Assembly: GCF_029589435.1 (NCBI RefSeq)
Contig: NZ_JARRAG010000001.1
Coordinates: 486,808 to 550,807, forward strand
DNA: 64,000 bases
Direction: 5' to 3'
From: Paludisphaera mucosa
GTDB lineage: Bacteria > Planctomycetota > Planctomycetia > Isosphaerales > Isosphaeraceae
Shown here: positions 52,151 through 61,482 of the stretch, one piece after another
Layout: every line of letters starts with the position of its first letter
Position numbering within the stretch: position 1 is the first letter of the stretch
Translations under genes and position numbers: made by a program
Notes under the pieces: generated by a model
Told to the model about the DNA's origin: nothing
Database searches by the model: none
Seen by the model: only the letters and a program-made list of their open reading frames with translations

Positions 52151-52513
52151 TCACATCCAGGGAAGCGTCCCGATCGCCGCGTCCGAGGGCCCCGGCAGGA
52201 AACCCATCTCGTCCCGGCGCCCGGGCCCGTCCGGCCCGTCGCAGAGCGAGATCCACGACGGCTCGCCGGCCCCGCCCGCGCGGCACGCCGCAGCGGGCTC
52301 GGTCGCAGCCGCTCGCGCCGTCTCCTCGCGCCTCGCGACCATCGCGAGCCCTCGCACCGACTCGCCGGCCGGATGGACCATCGAAGTCTGAGGCTGGGCC
52401 AGCAACGCGTCGAGGCCGTGGATCAACCCGACCAGGCCGAACCCCAGCGCCAGCCCGACCGACACGGCCTCGCAGACCGGCAGCAGCAACATCGTGAACG
52501 CGGTGGACTCCAT
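52151..52513 (-). CDS. small membrane protein of unknown function
   Basis: 120 aa; the start has AGGAGGGG a few bases upstream. One or two hydrophobic helices at the N-terminus (AFTMLLLPVCEAVSVGLALG, FGLVGLIHGLDALL) precede an Ala/Gly/Glu-rich tail. It lies 74 bp upstream of the regulator gene on the same strand and may belong to the same transcript. No family is recognised. Confidence 0.6.
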   Translation of the reverse strand: MESTAFTMLLLPVCEAVSVGLALGFGLVGLIHGLDALLAQPQTSMVHPAGESVRGLAMVARREETARAAATEPAAACRAGGAGEPSWISLCDGPDGPGRRDEMGFLPGPSDAAIGTLPWM

Positions 52514-53112
52514 GGCTTCCCCTCCTCAAGGTGCGCCGTCCGGGGGCGGATACGTTCGCCCCGGCCGACGTGAGGAAAGATAGGGTGGGAAGCTTAGGCC
52601 ACGGTTATCCCGAAATAAGTTCGTCTTAATGTTTCGCAAGTGCTATTTGGATATTGGGTTGTGTCTGGTTCGGCGCGCCTGGAATGGGCCCGTCGCCCTC
52701 GCGGCCTTGCAGGGAGTCTCGAGCGCGCAGGTCATGATCCGACTCGAAAAATTCTTCGATGATGCAAATCGATCGCCCGCTAAGATGTCTTGCAAGAGTT
52801 CATGCGGGATCGCATCGTTACGATCTCGTAGGCAAATCTTTGTCATGTATCCCGATCGCGAGCGTCTAATTCCTTCTGCAGGAATAACTTGAACAGAGGC
52901 ATGGAGTGTCGTGAAAGATGACTTCACCCTCGCAATCCGGCTGAAACGCAAGGATGCGTGTTTACTTTTCGCAACACAAACGTGCAAATATTGGGGCCAA
53001 CTGTTGCGATTCAGCGGGCGAGATGCTCGAATGCGTCGCAGAGTTGCAGCCTGTGAGGGCCGAGCCGCCCTCGTCATCGCGTTGGACGAGCACCTTCAAC
53101 GGAGGCTTCGGA
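52514..53112. other. long AT-richer leader region
   Basis: 599 bp without a credible gene, separating divergent genes. GC falls visibly around 52600-52990. An open minus-strand frame exists here but its amino-acid composition is not protein-like. It could hold long promoter or regulatory regions for the PEP-CTERM gene. Confidence 0.5.
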
Positions 53113-53655
53113 ATGAGTGGTTTTCGCATGGGTCGTATGGGCGCACTGAGCGGGCGCCTCGCCGTCGCCGTCGCGCTGACCGTCGCCCTGGGTGCGGCCG
53201 AGGCTCGCGCCGACCACATTTTCACGCTGTCGGGCGTGACATTCGACGACGGCACGACGGCCACCGGGACGTTCACGACCAACGACGCCCTCACGAGCCT
53301 GGTCGACTACGACATCACGACCGTGAACGGGGCGATCACCGGCTTCAACTACACGCCCCTGACCGCCGGCGCCGGGTCGTCCTCGCTGCCTGGGATCATC
53401 GTGCTGGAGCCGGCGAGCCTCGATCACATCATCCAGATCACGTTCAACGGCGGGCTGACCCTGGCCGGGGCGTCGATCAAGCTCGGCCAGTTCGACAGCT
53501 TCGAACAGGACTCCGCCAACACCCATCGTCAGATCACCGGGGGATCGGTCGTCGCCGCCCGCGGCGCCGTGCCCGAGCCGCACTCGTTCGTCCTGGCCGC
53601 ATCCGCCGCCCTGGCGGGGCTGGGGCTCGTGGCGCGGAGGCGTCGGGTCGGCTGA
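53113..53655 (+). CDS. PEP-CTERM sorted surface protein
   Basis: 180 aa from ATG 53113 with GGAGG upstream. The N-terminal signal peptide (LAVAVALTVALGAAEARA) is followed by a beta-rich domain (HIFTLSGVTFDDGTTATGTF). The C-terminus has the PEP-CTERM triad: 'VPEPHSFVLAASAALAGLGL', a helix, then RRRR. Such proteins are handled by an exosortase and end up at the surface or in extracellular polymer. No exosortase is in the window. Confidence 0.88.
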   Translation: MSGFRMGRMGALSGRLAVAVALTVALGAAEARADHIFTLSGVTFDDGTTATGTFTTNDALTSLVDYDITTVNGAITGFNYTPLTAGAGSSSLPGIIVLEPASLDHIIQITFNGGLTLAGASIKLGQFDSFEQDSANTHRQITGGSVVAARGAVPEPHSFVLAASAALAGLGLVARRRRVG

Positions 53656-53958
53656 GCCGGAGGCTCCTCGAATTCGAGTTCTTCGCGGCCCCCGTCCGCG
53701 CCGTGCGGGCGGGAGCGCGCTTCCGGATCGGCCGCCTCGACGCAGGTGAACCGGCCGCTCGATCATGACGTCGGGCTCGATCTGCGAGATCAGCTCGAGG
53801 GCGTCGAGGGCGAGGCTGTAGCATCGTTGCATTTGCCATCGACGACGGACGCGGCTTCGCCTATCTCGTTCAGACGCCGCCGTCCCTGACGCCGGACCGA
53901 CGTCGGTCCTCCGGCGGGCCCGCGACCCTGGGGCCGCGAACCGACCAGGAGGGTCGTG
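53656..53958. other. spacer holding a gene fragment
   Basis: 303 bp between two PEP-CTERM genes. It contains the fragment at 53745-53825; nothing else is recognised. Confidence 0.5.
53745..53825 (-). pseudogene. C-terminal fragment of a UDPGP-family pyrophosphorylase
   Basis: About 75 bp closely resemble the last bases of the intact gene at 55343. The minus strand reads 'YSLALDALELISQIEP' and 'DVMIERPVHLR', against 'LFALDAHELKSKIEP' and 'GLVIERPIYLR' in the intact gene. The stop codon is lost (CGA where TGA should be) and nothing of the rest of the gene remains. Confidence 0.7.
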
Positions 53959-55050
53959 ATGAGCCTCGTCCATCGTCCATGGCGTCTTCTCCTCGCATGC
54001 TCGTTCGGCCTCACGCTCGCGGCGCTCATGGGACCGTCGGCCTGGGCCTCGCCGAAGTACGCGATCCGCGACCTGGGGACGCTCCCCGGGACGACCAGCA
54101 GCGCGGCCACCGCGATCAACGACCAGGGCCAGGTCGTCGGCGTCTCGTACAACGCCGAAGACGGGAGATTCCGCTACGGTCGCGACGGCTCCGTGGAGGC
54201 GCCTCGGTTCCAGTCGGAGGGCGGCGGCCGATCGTTCCTCTACCAGGGCGGCTCCATGGGGCCGGCGACCTCCCTGGGGGGGATCGCCATGGACATCAAC
54301 GACCGTGGGCAGGTCGTCGGCGGCGAGTACCGCACGTCGATCAACGAGTCCGGCCGGTACGTCGGCGCGACCCTGAGCAGCATCGGTTCCTATTCGGACG
54401 CGACGACCGGGTCGAGCCCCACCCACATGTCCATGGCCTACGGCATCAACGACCAGGGGACCGTGGTGGGCGGCCAGGTCGTCGACAACCCCTTCACGGG
54501 CTATTCGGTCTTTCCCTCCGTCCTGCGGGACGGCAAGCTCACCTACCTGTACAGGAGCCCGGACCCGTCGTCGAGAGCGGGCTCCTTCGACGGTCGCGCG
54601 GTCGACGTCAATAACAAGGATCAAGCGCTCGTGAACGTCGTCACCGACGCCACAGGGCTGCGCTCGTCCTACCTATACGACATCAACGCGAAGTCGCGCG
54701 TCGACCTGACCGCCCTGCCCGGGGGGGCGGGGAAATTCGGCGTCGCGTTGAACGACTTCGGGCAGGTGGTCGGCAACGGCTTCCTCTACGACGGATCCAC
54801 CATACGCATGCTGACCGACCTGCTGGGAACCCCCGGCGGCTGGAGCAGCTTGAACGCGACGGACGTCAACGACTCGGGCTGGATCGTCGGCCAGGGTACG
54901 ATCGACGGCCAGCAGCACGCCTTTCTGATGACGCCCGAAGGCGCGTCAGTCCCCGAGCCGGCGACCGTCCTGATCTGGGCGGCGATGGGATCGGTGGCGG
55001 CCCGCAAGCTCCTCCGCCGTTCGCGCCCCGGCGGTTCGACGGCGGCTTGA
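53959..55050 (+). CDS. HAF-repeat PEP-CTERM surface protein
   Basis: 363 aa; ATG 53959 chosen, with AGGAGGG upstream (a GTG directly before it is an alternative). Signal peptide (LLLACSFGLTLAALMGPSAW). The body has HAF repeats, each with an 'AINDQGQVVG'-like centre (AINDQGQVVGVSYN; DINDRGQVVGGEYR; GINDQGTVVGGQV; ALNDFGQVVGNGF; DVNDSGWIVGQGT), forming a predicted beta-propeller. The end carries a PEP-CTERM signal (SVPEPATVLIWAAMGSVAAR, then RRSR). Likely surface-sorted by exosortase. Confidence 0.9.
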   Translation: MSLVHRPWRLLLACSFGLTLAALMGPSAWASPKYAIRDLGTLPGTTSSAATAINDQGQVVGVSYNAEDGRFRYGRDGSVEAPRFQSEGGGRSFLYQGGSMGPATSLGGIAMDINDRGQVVGGEYRTSINESGRYVGATLSSIGSYSDATTGSSPTHMSMAYGINDQGTVVGGQVVDNPFTGYSVFPSVLRDGKLTYLYRSPDPSSRAGSFDGRAVDVNNKDQALVNVVTDATGLRSSYLYDINAKSRVDLTALPGGAGKFGVALNDFGQVVGNGFLYDGSTIRMLTDLLGTPGGWSSLNATDVNDSGWIVGQGTIDGQQHAFLMTPEGASVPEPATVLIWAAMGSVAARKLLRRSRPGGSTAA

Positions 55051-55342
55051 GAAGCCGCCGTCGGCGAGAGGCAATCGCCCTCAGGGGTCGAAATCGCCGT
55101 GCGCATTCGCCGGTCGTGAACCATCCTCTATACAGGTCTCTCCACGCGCGGAGGGGGCCGAGGAGTCGTCCGGTTCGATCGAGTCGGGGGATCGAGGAGA
55201 GAAAATTCATACGGCGCAAACGACGAAAAGAGCCGAAAAACGATCCCTAAAGCCATTGTAGAATAGACCTTCAGTCCGATGGCTTCGATGGTCGGCGGGA
55301 CGAATGGAGCCGATTCGAAGCCGATCGCCGGCGGGCGGATCC

Positions 55343-56773
55343 TCAGCGGAGGTAGATCGGCCGTTCGATGACCAGGCCGGGCTCGATCTTCGATTTCAGC
55401 TCGTGGGCGTCGAGGGCGAAGAGGGGGCTGATCTCGATGGCGAAGGGGACGGTGCCGTCGCCGCGGCGGGGGACGACCGCGCCGGCCTGTTCGAGCCAGC
55501 CGCCGAAGAGGTCGCTCATCCGCTGGTGGACGGTGGCCGGCGAGTCGGGGCCGACGGCGTTCTTGAGGGGCTCGAACTCGACGGCCCGCTCGGTCTCGAC
55601 GACCACGAACCGAGAAGCCTCGGGCAGGGCGTCGAAGATGAACTGCTCGAACTTGACCGCGTTGGGCTCGGCCGGCTTGACGACCTCGCCCGTCGGCCCG
55701 ACATGGGGGACCTTCTTGATCGCCCGGTGGAACGGCAGCCGGTGGACCCCCACCAGCCGCTCGATGAACGCGGTCTCCAGGGCGTGGATGGCGATGCTGC
55801 CGGCCCAGTAGGCGAGCTGGCCGTCCTCGCCGCGCTTCTCGGCCAGGGGCTTCGGGAGGTCGGAGTATTCGATGACCTGGGGCCGGCCGTCGACCAGCAC
55901 GACCACGCCCACCTTCTCGTCGGGGGTCATCTTCTCGACGACCTTGAACGACATCTCGGCCTCGGCCTGGCGGTGCAGGCCGATGAAGGTCGGGTCGGCG
56001 ATCTCGACCATCGGGTTGTCGACCTGGAAGTAGAAGAGCGTCCGCACGCCGCGATCGCCCATCTCGGCCAGGCAGCTCGGCGTGCAGCCGGCGTCGCCGG
56101 GCCCGGCCAGGGCGGTCAGCGTGCCGCCGTGGCCGTCGGGGCTCATGGCGATGCGGCCCGGGCCGGCGAGCAGCACCTTGCCGGTGGCCAGGTCGACGGC
56201 CGGCATCTGGCCCTGGACGAAGAACCGGACGTGGTCGAGCCCGAACCGGTCGTGCTGTTCGAAGTACCGGACCGTGACGTCGTGGTTCTCGGGGCTGGTC
56301 ATCACGTACAGCGGCGGCTGCTTGCCGTAGCGGCTGCCCAGCGCGACGATCTTCTCGGCGTGGATCTGGAAGAGGCTTGCGGACGAGACCGGGCCGATGG
56401 GGAAGGTCCCCTTGGGCCCGGCGAACCCCAGCCGCGTCCCCGACCCGCCGGCGACCAAAACGACCCCCACCTCGCCGGCGGACAGGGCCTCCTCGCCGGC
56501 CTCGGTCGCCCGCCGCCGCGCGGCGCGCTCGCCGTCGGTCTGGGGCATGCGGACGACGTCGATCGGCCGGACCAGGTCGTCGTTCAGGTCGGTCGCGGCC
56601 GCGTCGCCCCGCACGTGCTCGGCGATCAGGCGGTCGAGCTGGTCGAAGTCGATCGACTCGATCTCCTCCGCCAGCACCTTGCGCGCCTCCTCGTCGAGGT
56701 CGTCCCAGGACCGCAGCAGATGCTCCTGACCGTGCCGCCCCAACCGTTCCGCCAGTTCCTGCTTGAGAGCCAT
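55343..56773 (-). CDS. UDPGP-family nucleotidyltransferase (UDP-HexNAc/glucose pyrophosphorylase-like)
   Basis: 476 aa. The nucleotide-binding loop 'VVLVAGGSGTRLGFAGPKG' is the UDPGP signature, here in the form found in eukaryote-like UDP-N-acetylglucosamine pyrophosphorylases. 'FPIGPVSSASLFQIHAEKI', 'VMTSPENHDVT', 'FFVQGQMPAVD' and 'PDGHGGTLTAL' follow the same family. The reaction is UTP plus sugar-1-phosphate to UDP-sugar plus pyrophosphate. Whether GlcNAc-1-P or glucose-1-P is preferred is not clear. A decayed C-terminal copy lies 1.5 kb upstream in window coordinates. Confidence 0.9.
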   Translation of the reverse strand: MALKQELAERLGRHGQEHLLRSWDDLDEEARKVLAEEIESIDFDQLDRLIAEHVRGDAAATDLNDDLVRPIDVVRMPQTDGERAARRRATEAGEEALSAGEVGVVLVAGGSGTRLGFAGPKGTFPIGPVSSASLFQIHAEKIVALGSRYGKQPPLYVMTSPENHDVTVRYFEQHDRFGLDHVRFFVQGQMPAVDLATGKVLLAGPGRIAMSPDGHGGTLTALAGPGDAGCTPSCLAEMGDRGVRTLFYFQVDNPMVEIADPTFIGLHRQAEAEMSFKVVEKMTPDEKVGVVVLVDGRPQVIEYSDLPKPLAEKRGEDGQLAYWAGSIAIHALETAFIERLVGVHRLPFHRAIKKVPHVGPTGEVVKPAEPNAVKFEQFIFDALPEASRFVVVETERAVEFEPLKNAVGPDSPATVHQRMSDLFGGWLEQAGAVVPRRGDGTVPFAIEISPLFALDAHELKSKIEPGLVIERPIYLR

Positions 56774-56887
56774 CGCGTGGCACGCTCCTGATAGGTCGCC
56801 TCCGGGGCGCCCGACGCCTCTACCGGTCGACGCGCCCTGCTCCCGACGATCGTACCATGTCGCGTTGGCGTGGGCACCATCGAGGGG

Positions 56888-58078
56888 TCAGCCCGGGGGG
56901 AGGCCGCGGTTCGCGGCCGGCGTCGAGGCGGACCTGACGGGGCCGCTTCGGAGCAACGCGGCCATGGCCTCGGCGATCCTCCGGTTGGCCTCGTGGGTGA
57001 TGTGGCCGTCCGGCAGGAAGTTCGCCGATTCGGACGTGGGGCAGACGGCGTCGGTGTTCAGGCCGAGGGCCCCGCGGCCGGCGATCGTCGGCCCGAGCAC
57101 GGCCTGGAGACGGGAGCCGGAAGTCCCATCCTGGATCATGAGCACGAACGGCCGCTTGCCGTCGGCCTGGGCCTGGACGATGAACCGATCGACGATCCCC
57201 TGGAGGCACCGCACCGGCTCGGATCCTTCGATGAACCGGCCGCCGGCCAGGTAGTAGCCCTCGATCGATTTTCGGCCGCCGGTCGCCAGGGCGCGGCGGA
57301 GCAGCCGCACGACGGTGGACTCGTCCAGAAGGCTCTTGTGGAACAGGAAGGGGGTGTAATACAGGTCCCACTTCCGGATGTCGTCGATCACGCGGGCCCT
57401 CCCCTCCGGGTCGTACCAGAGGGTGCGAAACTCGGCCAGCGACCGGGCGGGGGGCTCATGCGATCCGAGGCCCCGAGGGCCGATGTAGTAGCGAGGGAAC
57501 ATGTAGGGCAGGGGCCCGTCGAAGTTGCGGCAGAAGCCGTTGGTGGCGAGGAGGGCCGCCACGGCCGAGTCCAGAACCGAGAGGACGACGACGTCGCCCT
57601 CGTGGCGGCCCCGGTCGGCCTCGTACAGGGCGAGAACCTGGCTCGCCGGGGCCGACGGCCCGGCGATGTTCCGGATCGTGAAGCTCGGCTCGGCCTCCTT
57701 GAGGGCCTCGCCGACATGGCCGCTGAACGACATGCCGTAGAAGGCGACCATCAGGTCGGAGCCCGCGGCCCTCGTCCTGGGCTGGCCCTCGCCCTGGGGC
57801 GGATCGATCCAGCCGGCGAACGCGATCGGCGCGGTCTCCGAATCGGTCCGCCCGACCAGGCGGTCGAGCTTGTCCTCGATCGATCGCCCGTACTGGAAGT
57901 ACGATTGGAGCGCCGAAGGCCGCTCTTTCGGGTCGCCGGGCGGCGGGAACGCGACGCTCGCCCCCACGTCGATCACCGCGAGCCACGCGAGCGTCCAGGC
58001 CAGGACGCGAGCCGAATCGCCCCACCCCAGCCCGGCGGGGGGCTCAGAACTGGAAATAGATGAATTGAGTCGCGACAT
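56888..58078 (-). CDS. SGNH-hydrolase-like partner of MBOAT acyltransferase
   Basis: 396 aa. One N-terminal membrane helix (VLAWTLAWLAVIDVGASVAF) anchors an extracytoplasmic domain. 'LMVAFYGMSFSGHVGEAL' occupies the place of the GDS block with a serine, and 'FLPDGHITHEANRRIAEAM' supplies the D-x-H pair near the C-terminus, as in SGNH/AlgX-like O-acetyltransferases. The gene overlaps the 3' end of the MBOAT gene by 35 bp. The pair is arranged like alginate or cellulose acetylation systems (AlgI with AlgJ/AlgX), so it likely helps to acetylate an exported polysaccharide. Confidence 0.72.
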   Translation of the reverse strand: MSRLNSSISSSEPPAGLGWGDSARVLAWTLAWLAVIDVGASVAFPPPGDPKERPSALQSYFQYGRSIEDKLDRLVGRTDSETAPIAFAGWIDPPQGEGQPRTRAAGSDLMVAFYGMSFSGHVGEALKEAEPSFTIRNIAGPSAPASQVLALYEADRGRHEGDVVVLSVLDSAVAALLATNGFCRNFDGPLPYMFPRYYIGPRGLGSHEPPARSLAEFRTLWYDPEGRARVIDDIRKWDLYYTPFLFHKSLLDESTVVRLLRRALATGGRKSIEGYYLAGGRFIEGSEPVRCLQGIVDRFIVQAQADGKRPFVLMIQDGTSGSRLQAVLGPTIAGRGALGLNTDAVCPTSESANFLPDGHITHEANRRIAEAMAALLRSGPVRSASTPAANRGLPPG

Positions 58079-59744
58079 TCGACGTTCCCAAGATCAGGAT
58101 GAACAGGAGGGTCGCGTACAACGCGGCCCGGATCGGGACGGGGAGCGATCGGTAGAAGACCCGCGTCCCGTACGCGTATTCCAGGCATTCGAACGCGACG
58201 AGGAGCGGCAGGCCGAAGACGCCCGCCGTCGTCGGCTTGGCGATGTTGAAGTGCAGGTCCGACGGGCCGGCGAGCAGGATCCGCGTGAACTCGACCACCT
58301 GGTTCAGCGAGCCGGCCCGGAAGAGCATCCAGCCGTAACAGGTCAGGGCGAAGAACAGCGCCGTGGCGAGGATCGCGCCGAGCCGCCGGCCGAGCCCTGC
58401 GTCGTCGGCGGACGCCTCGTCGGCGACGGGCCGCGGTTCCCGAGTCGAGAAGAGCCGATAGATGCAGAGGATCGCCCCCTGGAACGCGCCCCAGAGGACG
58501 AAGTTCCAGGCCGCCCCGTGCCAGAGGCCGCCCAGCAGCATCGTGAGCATCAGGTTGCGATAGGTCGCCGACTCGCCGTGACGGCTCCCCCCCAGGGGGA
58601 TGTACAGGTAGTCGCGAAGCCAGCTGGAGAGGCTGATATGCCAGCGCGTCCAGAATTCGCTCGGCGTCCGCGAGAAGTAGGGCAGGTTGAAGTTGAGCAT
58701 CAGGTCGATGCCGAGGACCTTCCCCACCCCCCTCGCCACGTCGGTGTAGCCGGAGAAGTCGCAATAGATCTGGAACGCGAAGGCGACGGACGCCAGCACC
58801 ACGTCGGCCCACGTCGCCGTATGGGAGTTGAACACCGAGTTGACCGACACCGCCAAGCTGTCGGCGACCGCCATCTTCTTGAAGAGGCCGAACAGGATCA
58901 GGAAAAGCCCCCGCGTCGTCTGGTCGAGGTTCAGGCGACGCGGCGTCATCAGCCTGGGCATCATGTGCCCCACGCGTTCGATCGGCCCGGCCACGAGCAC
59001 CGGGAAGAACGTCACGAACAGCGCGTAGTCCTCGAAATCGCGGATCGCCTCCGCCTTGCCCCGATACACGTCGATCGTGTAGCTCATCGACTGGAAGGTG
59101 TAGAACGAGATCCCCGCGGGCAGGATCACGTGCAGGTGCATCGCCTCGACGGGGAACCCCATCGGCTCGAGCACCCGGGTGAAGCTGTCGATGAAGAAGT
59201 TGAAGTACTTGAAGAAGCCTAGCAGCAAGAGGTTGGCCCCGACCGTCAGGATGATCCCGACTCGCCGCCGGCGCTTCGTCGTCATCCGAGACAGCGGCCC
59301 GTACACCAGGTTCGCCGCCGCGACCGTCGCGATCGTCCCGATCGGGACCCAGACGCCGATCCAGTCGGGGCTCGCGAGCCGCCCCCAGTCGATCGAAGGC
59401 TCGGCCCAGCTCGAGGCCGCCGACTCGCCGAGCGTCGGCATGGCCCCGCCCCAGCTCATCGCCGACCAATTCAAGGTCACGAACAGCACCGACGCCAGGA
59501 TCGTCAGCACCGAGACCTTGGCGCGGTCGGAAGCCGGGATCCGGCCCGGTCCCAGGATCAGGCCGCAACAGTAGTCCAACCCCGTCGAGAGGACCACGAG
59601 ATACAGGAAACGGACGTCCCACCAGCCATAGAAGATGTAGCTGGCGGCCAGCAGCATCCGGTTCTGGCCCCGCATGCCCAGCAGCCGGTAGAGCGCATAG
59701 ACGATGAGGAAGAAGACGAAGAATTCCGGCGAATTGAACAACAC
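58044..59744 (-). CDS. MBOAT-family O-acyltransferase (AlgI-like)
   Basis: 566 aa from GTG 59744 (reading (M)LFNSPEFFVFFLIVYA, the family's usual start, with GGGGG upstream); another GTG at 59765 is possible. Around ten membrane helices. The conserved region contains 'GYTDVARGVGKVLGIDLMLN', 'FWTRWHISLSSWLRDYLYIP' and the catalytic-His block 'GLWHGAAWNFVLWGAFQG'. AlgI-type MBOATs pass acyl groups across the membrane for polysaccharide O-acetylation. The SGNH-like protein downstream is its presumed partner. Confidence 0.93.
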   Translation of the reverse strand: MLFNSPEFFVFFLIVYALYRLLGMRGQNRMLLAASYIFYGWWDVRFLYLVVLSTGLDYCCGLILGPGRIPASDRAKVSVLTILASVLFVTLNWSAMSWGGAMPTLGESAASSWAEPSIDWGRLASPDWIGVWVPIGTIATVAAANLVYGPLSRMTTKRRRRVGIILTVGANLLLLGFFKYFNFFIDSFTRVLEPMGFPVEAMHLHVILPAGISFYTFQSMSYTIDVYRGKAEAIRDFEDYALFVTFFPVLVAGPIERVGHMMPRLMTPRRLNLDQTTRGLFLILFGLFKKMAVADSLAVSVNSVFNSHTATWADVVLASVAFAFQIYCDFSGYTDVARGVGKVLGIDLMLNFNLPYFSRTPSEFWTRWHISLSSWLRDYLYIPLGGSRHGESATYRNLMLTMLLGGLWHGAAWNFVLWGAFQGAILCIYRLFSTREPRPVADEASADDAGLGRRLGAILATALFFALTCYGWMLFRAGSLNQVVEFTRILLAGPSDLHFNIAKPTTAGVFGLPLLVAFECLEYAYGTRVFYRSLPVPIRAALYATLLFILILGTSNVATQFIYFQF

Positions 59745-60194
59745 TGATCGGCCCCCGACGCCCACCCGTGTTCGACGCCTCCGCTCACCGGCCGTCCCCA
59801 GACCGTCCGGCGTCTTCGCCGCGCGGTCGGTCGAGACGAGATCGGCGCGCCCGGGGGCACTGTCGACGCGCGAAGGCCCCCAAGGCCGGCGACGTCGTCG
59901 TCACCGACCGAACGCCGGCCGTAGTTCGCGGTTTTCGGAAGGCTGCGGTCCGGACCTCAGGACGAACGGCTCGTCGAAACGGCTCCACGTCGATTCGTCG
60001 CGCGTCCCCAGGAAGTCCGGGATCCAGAGCCGGGAGCGGTGGGTCGACCCATGCCTCCAGGCTACAATGATCCTAGGTCATCCATTTCGAGATGCGATCC
60101 CTCGCGGATGATTTTTTCGGCCTCTCGTTGCTTTCTTGGGGAGGCTGATCATGGTCGCCAAGACTGGCCGCTGGTCGGCCAAGCCCGATCCGGC
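59745..60194. other. gene-free spacer
   Basis: 450 bp between the MBOAT gene start and the hydrolase gene end. A 15-codon frame at 60151-60198 (MVAKTGRWSAKPDPA) has GGGAGG upstream but is too short to judge. Nothing else is recognised. Confidence 0.45.
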
Positions 60195-61004
60195 CTAAAA
60201 GGGGAAGGCCAGCCCGTCGTAGGCGAGCCGCACGTTCGGCGGTAGGATCGCCTCGACCCGCGCGTGGTCGAATTCGTGCGAGATGTGCGTGAAGTACGCC
60301 TGCCGGGGCCTGAGCCGCTCGACGACCTTCAACGCCTCGTCGAGCGAGAAGTGGGTGGGGTGGGGGTCGAACCGCAGGGCGTCGAGGATCAGGACGTCGA
60401 GGCCCTCGAGCGCCTCGAAGGTCTCCTCCGGGATTCGGTTGACGTCGGTGCAGTACGCCAGGTCGCCGACGCGGAAGCCCAGCACCGTGAATCGGCCGTG
60501 GTGGAGCCGCACCGGCAGGATCGTCTGACCCAGGGCCTCGAACGCCCGGTAAGGCTCGATCCGCTGGAACTCGATCTTGGGGACGAACCCCGCGGGCCAG
60601 TTCCGGCTCTCCTCGCGGAAGGCGTACGAGAAGACGCGCTTGATGTAGTCCTCCGTGTCGGCCTCGCAGTAGACCGGGACGGCCCCGCCGATCCACTTGG
60701 GGAACATGCGGGCGTCGTCGAGGCCGAAGAGGTGGTCGGCGTGGTGGTGCGTGTAGGCGATCGCGTGCACCCGTCGCACCCGCTCGCGAAGGAGCTGGAT
60801 GCGCATCTCGGGCGTGGTGTCGATCAGGAGGTCGCCCGCGGGGAACGTCATCAGGACGCTGGGGCGGGTCCGGTTGTTGCGCGGGTCGTCCGACGTGCAG
60901 ACCGAGCAGTCGCAGCCCAGGACGGGGACGCCCGACGAGGTCCCGGTCCCCAGGAAGGTCAGTCGCCGTTCGGGCGCGTGGGGGCTCTCGATCACCCGGC
61001 TCAA
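60195..61004 (-). CDS. MBL-fold hydrolase, PhnP-like
   Basis: 269 aa metallo-beta-lactamase fold. 'RLTFLGTGTSSGVPVLGCDC' is the PhnP-type opening with Cys residues (GCDCSVC) that bind a structural zinc. The active-site motif is 'YTHHHADHLFGLDD' (H-x-H-x-D-H), with further ligands in 'YCTDVNRIP', 'LILDALRFDPHPTHFS' and 'YFTHISHEFDH'. The family are phosphodiesterases such as PhnP, which opens cyclic ribose phosphates. The exact substrate is unknown. Sequence and length are complete. Confidence 0.9.
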   Translation of the reverse strand: MSRVIESPHAPERRLTFLGTGTSSGVPVLGCDCSVCTSDDPRNNRTRPSVLMTFPAGDLLIDTTPEMRIQLLRERVRRVHAIAYTHHHADHLFGLDDARMFPKWIGGAVPVYCEADTEDYIKRVFSYAFREESRNWPAGFVPKIEFQRIEPYRAFEALGQTILPVRLHHGRFTVLGFRVGDLAYCTDVNRIPEETFEALEGLDVLILDALRFDPHPTHFSLDEALKVVERLRPRQAYFTHISHEFDHARVEAILPPNVRLAYDGLAFPF

Positions 61005-61118
61005 GCTCCGTAGAAGTCGCGTCGCTCACCCGACGCCGGCCGAGCGCCGCGAGCAGGATTCATTCTACAGCGCCCCCCCACGGCGACGCGACCCGAACCC
61101 CGATCCGCCGCCGGCGTC

Positions 61119-61147
61119 TTGACAAAGCCGACCTCCCACGCTGGAAT
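61119..61147 (+). promoter_or_regulatory. sigma70-type promoter for tRNA-Arg
   Basis: TTGACA (61119-61124), a 17-bp spacer and TGGAAT (61142-61147). Transcription would begin near 61154, a few bases before the tRNA. Confidence 0.65.
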
Positions 61148-61160
61148 GAGTCCCATCGAG

Positions 61161-61234
61161 GCGCCCGTAGCTCAATTGGATAGAGCGTTAGCCTCCGGAG
61201 CTAAAGGTTGCAGGTTCAAATCCTGCCGGGCGTA
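61161..61234 (+). tRNA. tRNA-Arg (anticodon CCG)
   Basis: A full cloverleaf: acceptor GCGCCCG pairing with CGGGCGT (a G-U closing pair), D stem GCTC/GAGC, anticodon stem TTAGC/GCTAA around CTCCGGA, and T stem GCAGG/CCTGC around TTCAAAT. The anticodon is CCG, reading CGG. The CCA end is not encoded. The first 13 bases equal those of E. coli tRNA-Arg(CCG). Confidence 0.96.
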
Positions 61235-61296
61235 CTAGGTGGTGTAAGGACTTACGGCGAGACACCCTAAAGCACTGCACGGAATGCTGCACGGAA

Positions 61297-61319
61297 CCCC
61301 GGCTCTCGCCGGGGTTTTT
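61297..61319 (+). terminator. intrinsic terminator downstream of tRNA-Arg
   Basis: CCCCGGC, a TCTC loop, GCCGGGG and then TTTTT. A perfect 7-bp GC stem with a T-run, the clearest intrinsic terminator in the window. Confidence 0.9.
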
Positions 61320-61482
61320 CGTTGCGCCTGGCGCGCCCGGGCGGAGGCCCCACGCCGCGCCCCGAGGACGACGCAGGCCGTCGACCGGCCGGGGAACGGG
61401 GGACCGCCCGCTCCGGCCCTCCGTCCGGACACGGCCCACCCTCGCCCGGCGGTGGGGCATACTCCCTCGGGAGGGCTCCGAC

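Noticed and set aside
52643-53077. 144-codon minus-strand frame in the PEP-CTERM upstream region
   Set aside because: No ribosome site, no recognisable domain, and Ser/Arg-rich composition; it lies in a likely regulatory region.
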